A DNA stretch of 6,686 nucleotides, taken from DAOTXL01 sp034434895 (lineage in GTDB: Bacteria > Chloroflexota > Anaerolineae > JAAYZQ01). Shown piece after piece: positions 4,696 through 6,686 of the stretch (position 1 is the first letter of the stretch; each line of letters starts with the position of its first letter). Made by a program: the position numbers and the translations under genes. The notes under the pieces are model-generated. The model was not told the DNA's origin. It was given only the letters and a program-made list of their open reading frames with translations, and made no database searches. Location: NCBI GenBank assembly GCA_034434895.1, contig DAOTYI010000202.1, positions 1 to 6,686 on the forward strand. The letters are read 5' to 3'.

Positions 4696-6686
4696 TCAGT
4701 ATCCTCTCATCACCACCGGCAGCCAGGTGCGATACCCCCGCCCCAACAACACCACATCGTCAGGCAGGCTGGGATGGGCGCCATGATTGCGGATGCGGAG
4801 CCGCTGGCCCAGACCATCCTCCGAAGCCAGCCCGGCCACCCGCAGCCGATCCCACGTCTGGATGTCGTCCCAGGTGCCGTTATAGCCGTCCAGGAAGAGG
4901 CGCACCGGGCCGCTCCCGTCGTTCAGCCACAGGGTATCGTTCCCCACCTTGCCCACCACCGTGCCCGTCACCACTACCAGCCAGCCTTCGTAAAGCTCTT
5001 GCGAGGCGCTGAAGGTGCTCAACGGCAGGGGCAGCGAGCCGGTGACGCTCAGGGTTGGGCTGAGAATGCAGGTGGGGGTGAGGACCTGCACCTGCTCCGC
5101 CTCAAAGAACTGGACCTCGGTATCGCCCTGGTACAGGTCCACCGTGCCCACGGCACGCACGCAGTCGCCGCGCCGGTATTCCTGGTAGATGTCGCCGGCC
5201 GGGGCATAGACGGTGAGGCCGCCCGTGTCGTCCTGAACATAGAGCACGTCAAAGAATTCGCCATAGCCGGCGGTCACAGCCCCCTCCACCCACACCAGCC
5301 GGCCCAGGTTCTCCGGGGTGTCGTTCAGTTCGGGGTCGTAGCGGGCCTGGGCTACGGTCATCTTGTGCAGCGGGTCGCCCAACAGCCACATGATCACCTC
5401 CAGGTTGAACAGCTCGTTCTGCTTGCCGTCGCCAGAGGTGTAGGCAAAGATGTTGAACGGGTCGTTGGAGTCGCCGTAGAAAAAGAGCCTTCCTGCTCCG
5501 CCGGGCAGGTCATAGCCAGCCCCGGCCGGCAGCAGGGTGTCCGCCGGATAGAGATAGGCGTCGCCCTGGCCATCGGCGTCGGTGTTGTGGGTGCGGAATT
5601 CGTTGTAGTAGGGCGGACCGCTATTGCCGGAGTCCAGGTCGCCGATGACCATGATCAGCCCTTCGTCGCCCAGGTCGTCCGGCGTCAACGCCTGTCGGTT
5701 CCGGTCCACCAGGGAACAGACCGACCAGGATTGCATCCTGACCACGTTCATCCCCACCCCGACCGTGTGGCTGACGGGGAAGGTGTGCCACAGCACCCCC
5801 CACGGGTAGCCGTTGTTGTCGTCCCCATCCAGCACCTCATCGTCGTTGAAGCGGATGGGGATGTTCTGGCCGACGGCCGTCTCCAGGGCGGCCACCAGGC
5901 TGTTCATCCGCCCCGCCACGCTGGAGGCCCACCATACCTTGCCGGTATAATCGGACATGCCGTTGAGCCACAGGTTGCCGCCCGCCGCCACGAACCCGGC
6001 AATGGCCTGGGTCTCGGTGACGGTCAGAGGGTTGGGGCCATAGGCGTTGAGGATGAGCAGCCTGACCGTCTCGGTGTTCAGGTCAGCGGGGGTGATCTCG
6101 TCCAGGTTGAACAGCACATTGTAGCCGTGCAACGTCAGGTCGTCCACAAACTGGCGGACGCCGTGCGGGTCCACACCGATATTGTTGTGGCCGGCGTCAA
6201 TCAGGATGAGCGGGATCCGCTCGTCGGTCACTTCCAGAGGCAGGGTTCGGCTGTTGTCCTCCGGGTTGTCGTCTGCCGAAACCCCTTCCAGGCGGGCGGT
6301 GACCTCCGCCGGGCCGGTCGTCATCGGCTGCCAGGTGAGGTTGGCGTAGCCGTCGGGGCACGGCCCGACAGCACACGGGTTCACCGTCACCGGCACCTGG
6401 CCAATGGGGGTGCCGTTGACCTCGAAGGTGACGGTGAGGGTCTGCGCTGCCGCACCCCGGTTGGTCACCCGCGCCGTGAGCAGGCTGGGGTTATAGATGG
6501 TGGGGATGGAGGGCTGGATGGTCAGGTCGGTCAGGCGCACATCCTCGTCGCCGGTTGTCCAGACGGGGGAAGAGACGATCCGGTCGCCGTCGGCCTGGAC
6601 GGCCAGGACAAAGTAATAGTGGGCGCCGGGGGAGATGCCCTGGGTGAAGGACCAGTCGAAATCGGCGGTGCCGGGCTGTGTCTCGG
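4696..6686 (-). CDS. Secreted multidomain protein, C-terminal 662 residues (5' end beyond window)
   Basis: The frame is open to the right edge, so the GTG at 6540 is internal and the true start is not seen. Numbering from the first full codon (6684): residues 1-47 (YYFVLAVQADGDR...SSPVW) resemble the C-terminal strands of CehA/McbA-type PHP metallohydrolases; 49-155 are a CARDB-like beta-sandwich (LTARVTNRG) with a close Cys pair (CAVGPC), suiting an oxidising, extracellular site; 157 to about 436 look like a glutamine-amidotransferase-like/DUF4350-type Rossmann domain (LILIDAGH, FVAAGGNLWLNG, FFYGDSNDPFN), with no catalytic Cys-His pair recognisable; 445-540 and 565-635 are OB-fold-like modules (LVWVEGAVTAGYG, LVVVTGTVVGKVG) of the kind found in secreted nucleases. 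The tail YRTWLPVVMRGY resembles a C-terminal motif common on exported Chloroflexota proteins. The signal peptide would lie outside the window. Enzymatic function cannot be named from this fragment. Confidence 0.9.
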   Translation of the reverse strand, partial: ETQPGTADFDWSFTQGISPGAHYYFVLAVQADGDRIVSSPVWTTGDEDVRLTDLTIQPSIPTIYNPSLLTARVTNRGAAAQTLTVTFEVNGTPIGQVPVTVNPCAVGPCPDGYANLTWQPMTTGPAEVTARLEGVSADDNPEDNSRTLPLEVTDERIPLILIDAGHNNIGVDPHGVRQFVDDLTLHGYNVLFNLDEITPADLNTETVRLLILNAYGPNPLTVTETQAIAGFVAAGGNLWLNGMSDYTGKVWWASSVAGRMNSLVAALETAVGQNIPIRFNDDEVLDGDDNNGYPWGVLWHTFPVSHTVGVGMNVVRMQSWSVCSLVDRNRQALTPDDLGDEGLIMVIGDLDSGNSGPPYYNEFRTHNTDADGQGDAYLYPADTLLPAGAGYDLPGGAGRLFFYGDSNDPFNIFAYTSGDGKQNELFNLEVIMWLLGDPLHKMTVAQARYDPELNDTPENLGRLVWVEGAVTAGYGEFFDVLYVQDDTGGLTVYAPAGDIYQEYRRGDCVRAVGTVDLYQGDTEVQFFEAEQVQVLTPTCILSPTLSVTGSLPLPLSTFSASQELYEGWLVVVTGTVVGKVGNDTLWLNDGSGPVRLFLDGYNGTWDDIQTWDRLRVAGLASEDGLGQRLRIRNHGAHPSLPDDVVLLGRGYRTWLPVVMRGY

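Noticed and set aside
4173..5012. 279-codon plus-strand reading frame across the STAS gene, the intergenic region and the secreted-protein end
   Set aside because: It runs antisense over two well-supported genes, a promoter and a terminator, and its product is a low-complexity Pro/Arg/Ser stretch with no recognisable domain.
6538..6540. GTG as the start of the secreted-protein gene
   Set aside because: The frame stays open upstream to the window edge and encodes a recognisable beta-strand domain end, so this GTG is an internal valine.

Overview
The window is GC-rich and reads almost entirely on the minus strand. Composition, the GAF-rich membrane phosphatase, and the secreted multidomain protein ending in an LPVVMR-type tail suggest a member of the Chloroflexota (Anaerolineae/Caldilineae-like). 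That assignment rests on style and recall, not on a marker gene.

Right part (6686 down to 4696, minus): the C-terminal 662 codons of a large secreted or surface protein whose start lies beyond the right edge. In order it shows the end of a domain resembling the C-terminus of CehA/McbA-type metallohydrolases, a CARDB-like beta-sandwich, a glutamine-amidotransferase-like Rossmann region, two OB-fold-like modules, and a short tail WLPVVMRGY. It is followed by an imperfect hairpin and then a perfect 31-nt palindrome with a short T run, a likely terminator.

Middle (4604 to 4472): a good sigma70-type promoter on the minus strand (TTGCCC, 17 bp, TACAAT), then a strong Shine-Dalgarno.

Left part (4471 to 1, minus): a three-gene partner-switching operon. 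It encodes a STAS anti-sigma-factor antagonist (112 aa), an RsbW/SpoIIAB-like ATP-binding anti-sigma kinase (143 aa), and a membrane-anchored phosphatase with four GAF domains and a C-terminal SpoIIE/RsbU PP2C domain (1192 codons visible, C-terminal end cut by the left edge). Inferred logic: the kinase phosphorylates a serine on the STAS protein and holds a target (classically a sigma factor); the phosphatase, gated by its membrane and GAF sensors, dephosphorylates the STAS protein, which then captures the kinase and frees the target. No sigma factor is in the window.

The 109-bp gap between the STAS and kinase genes holds two adjacent palindromes, one perfect. They look like dispersed palindromic repeats or an in-operon attenuator and are the most unexplained DNA-level signal. 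At the left edge, three exact copies of a 7-bp repeat lie in the 3' end of the phosphatase gene. The long plus-strand reading frames opposite the phosphatase gene are shadows. I see known families in a sensible arrangement, not a clearly new system.
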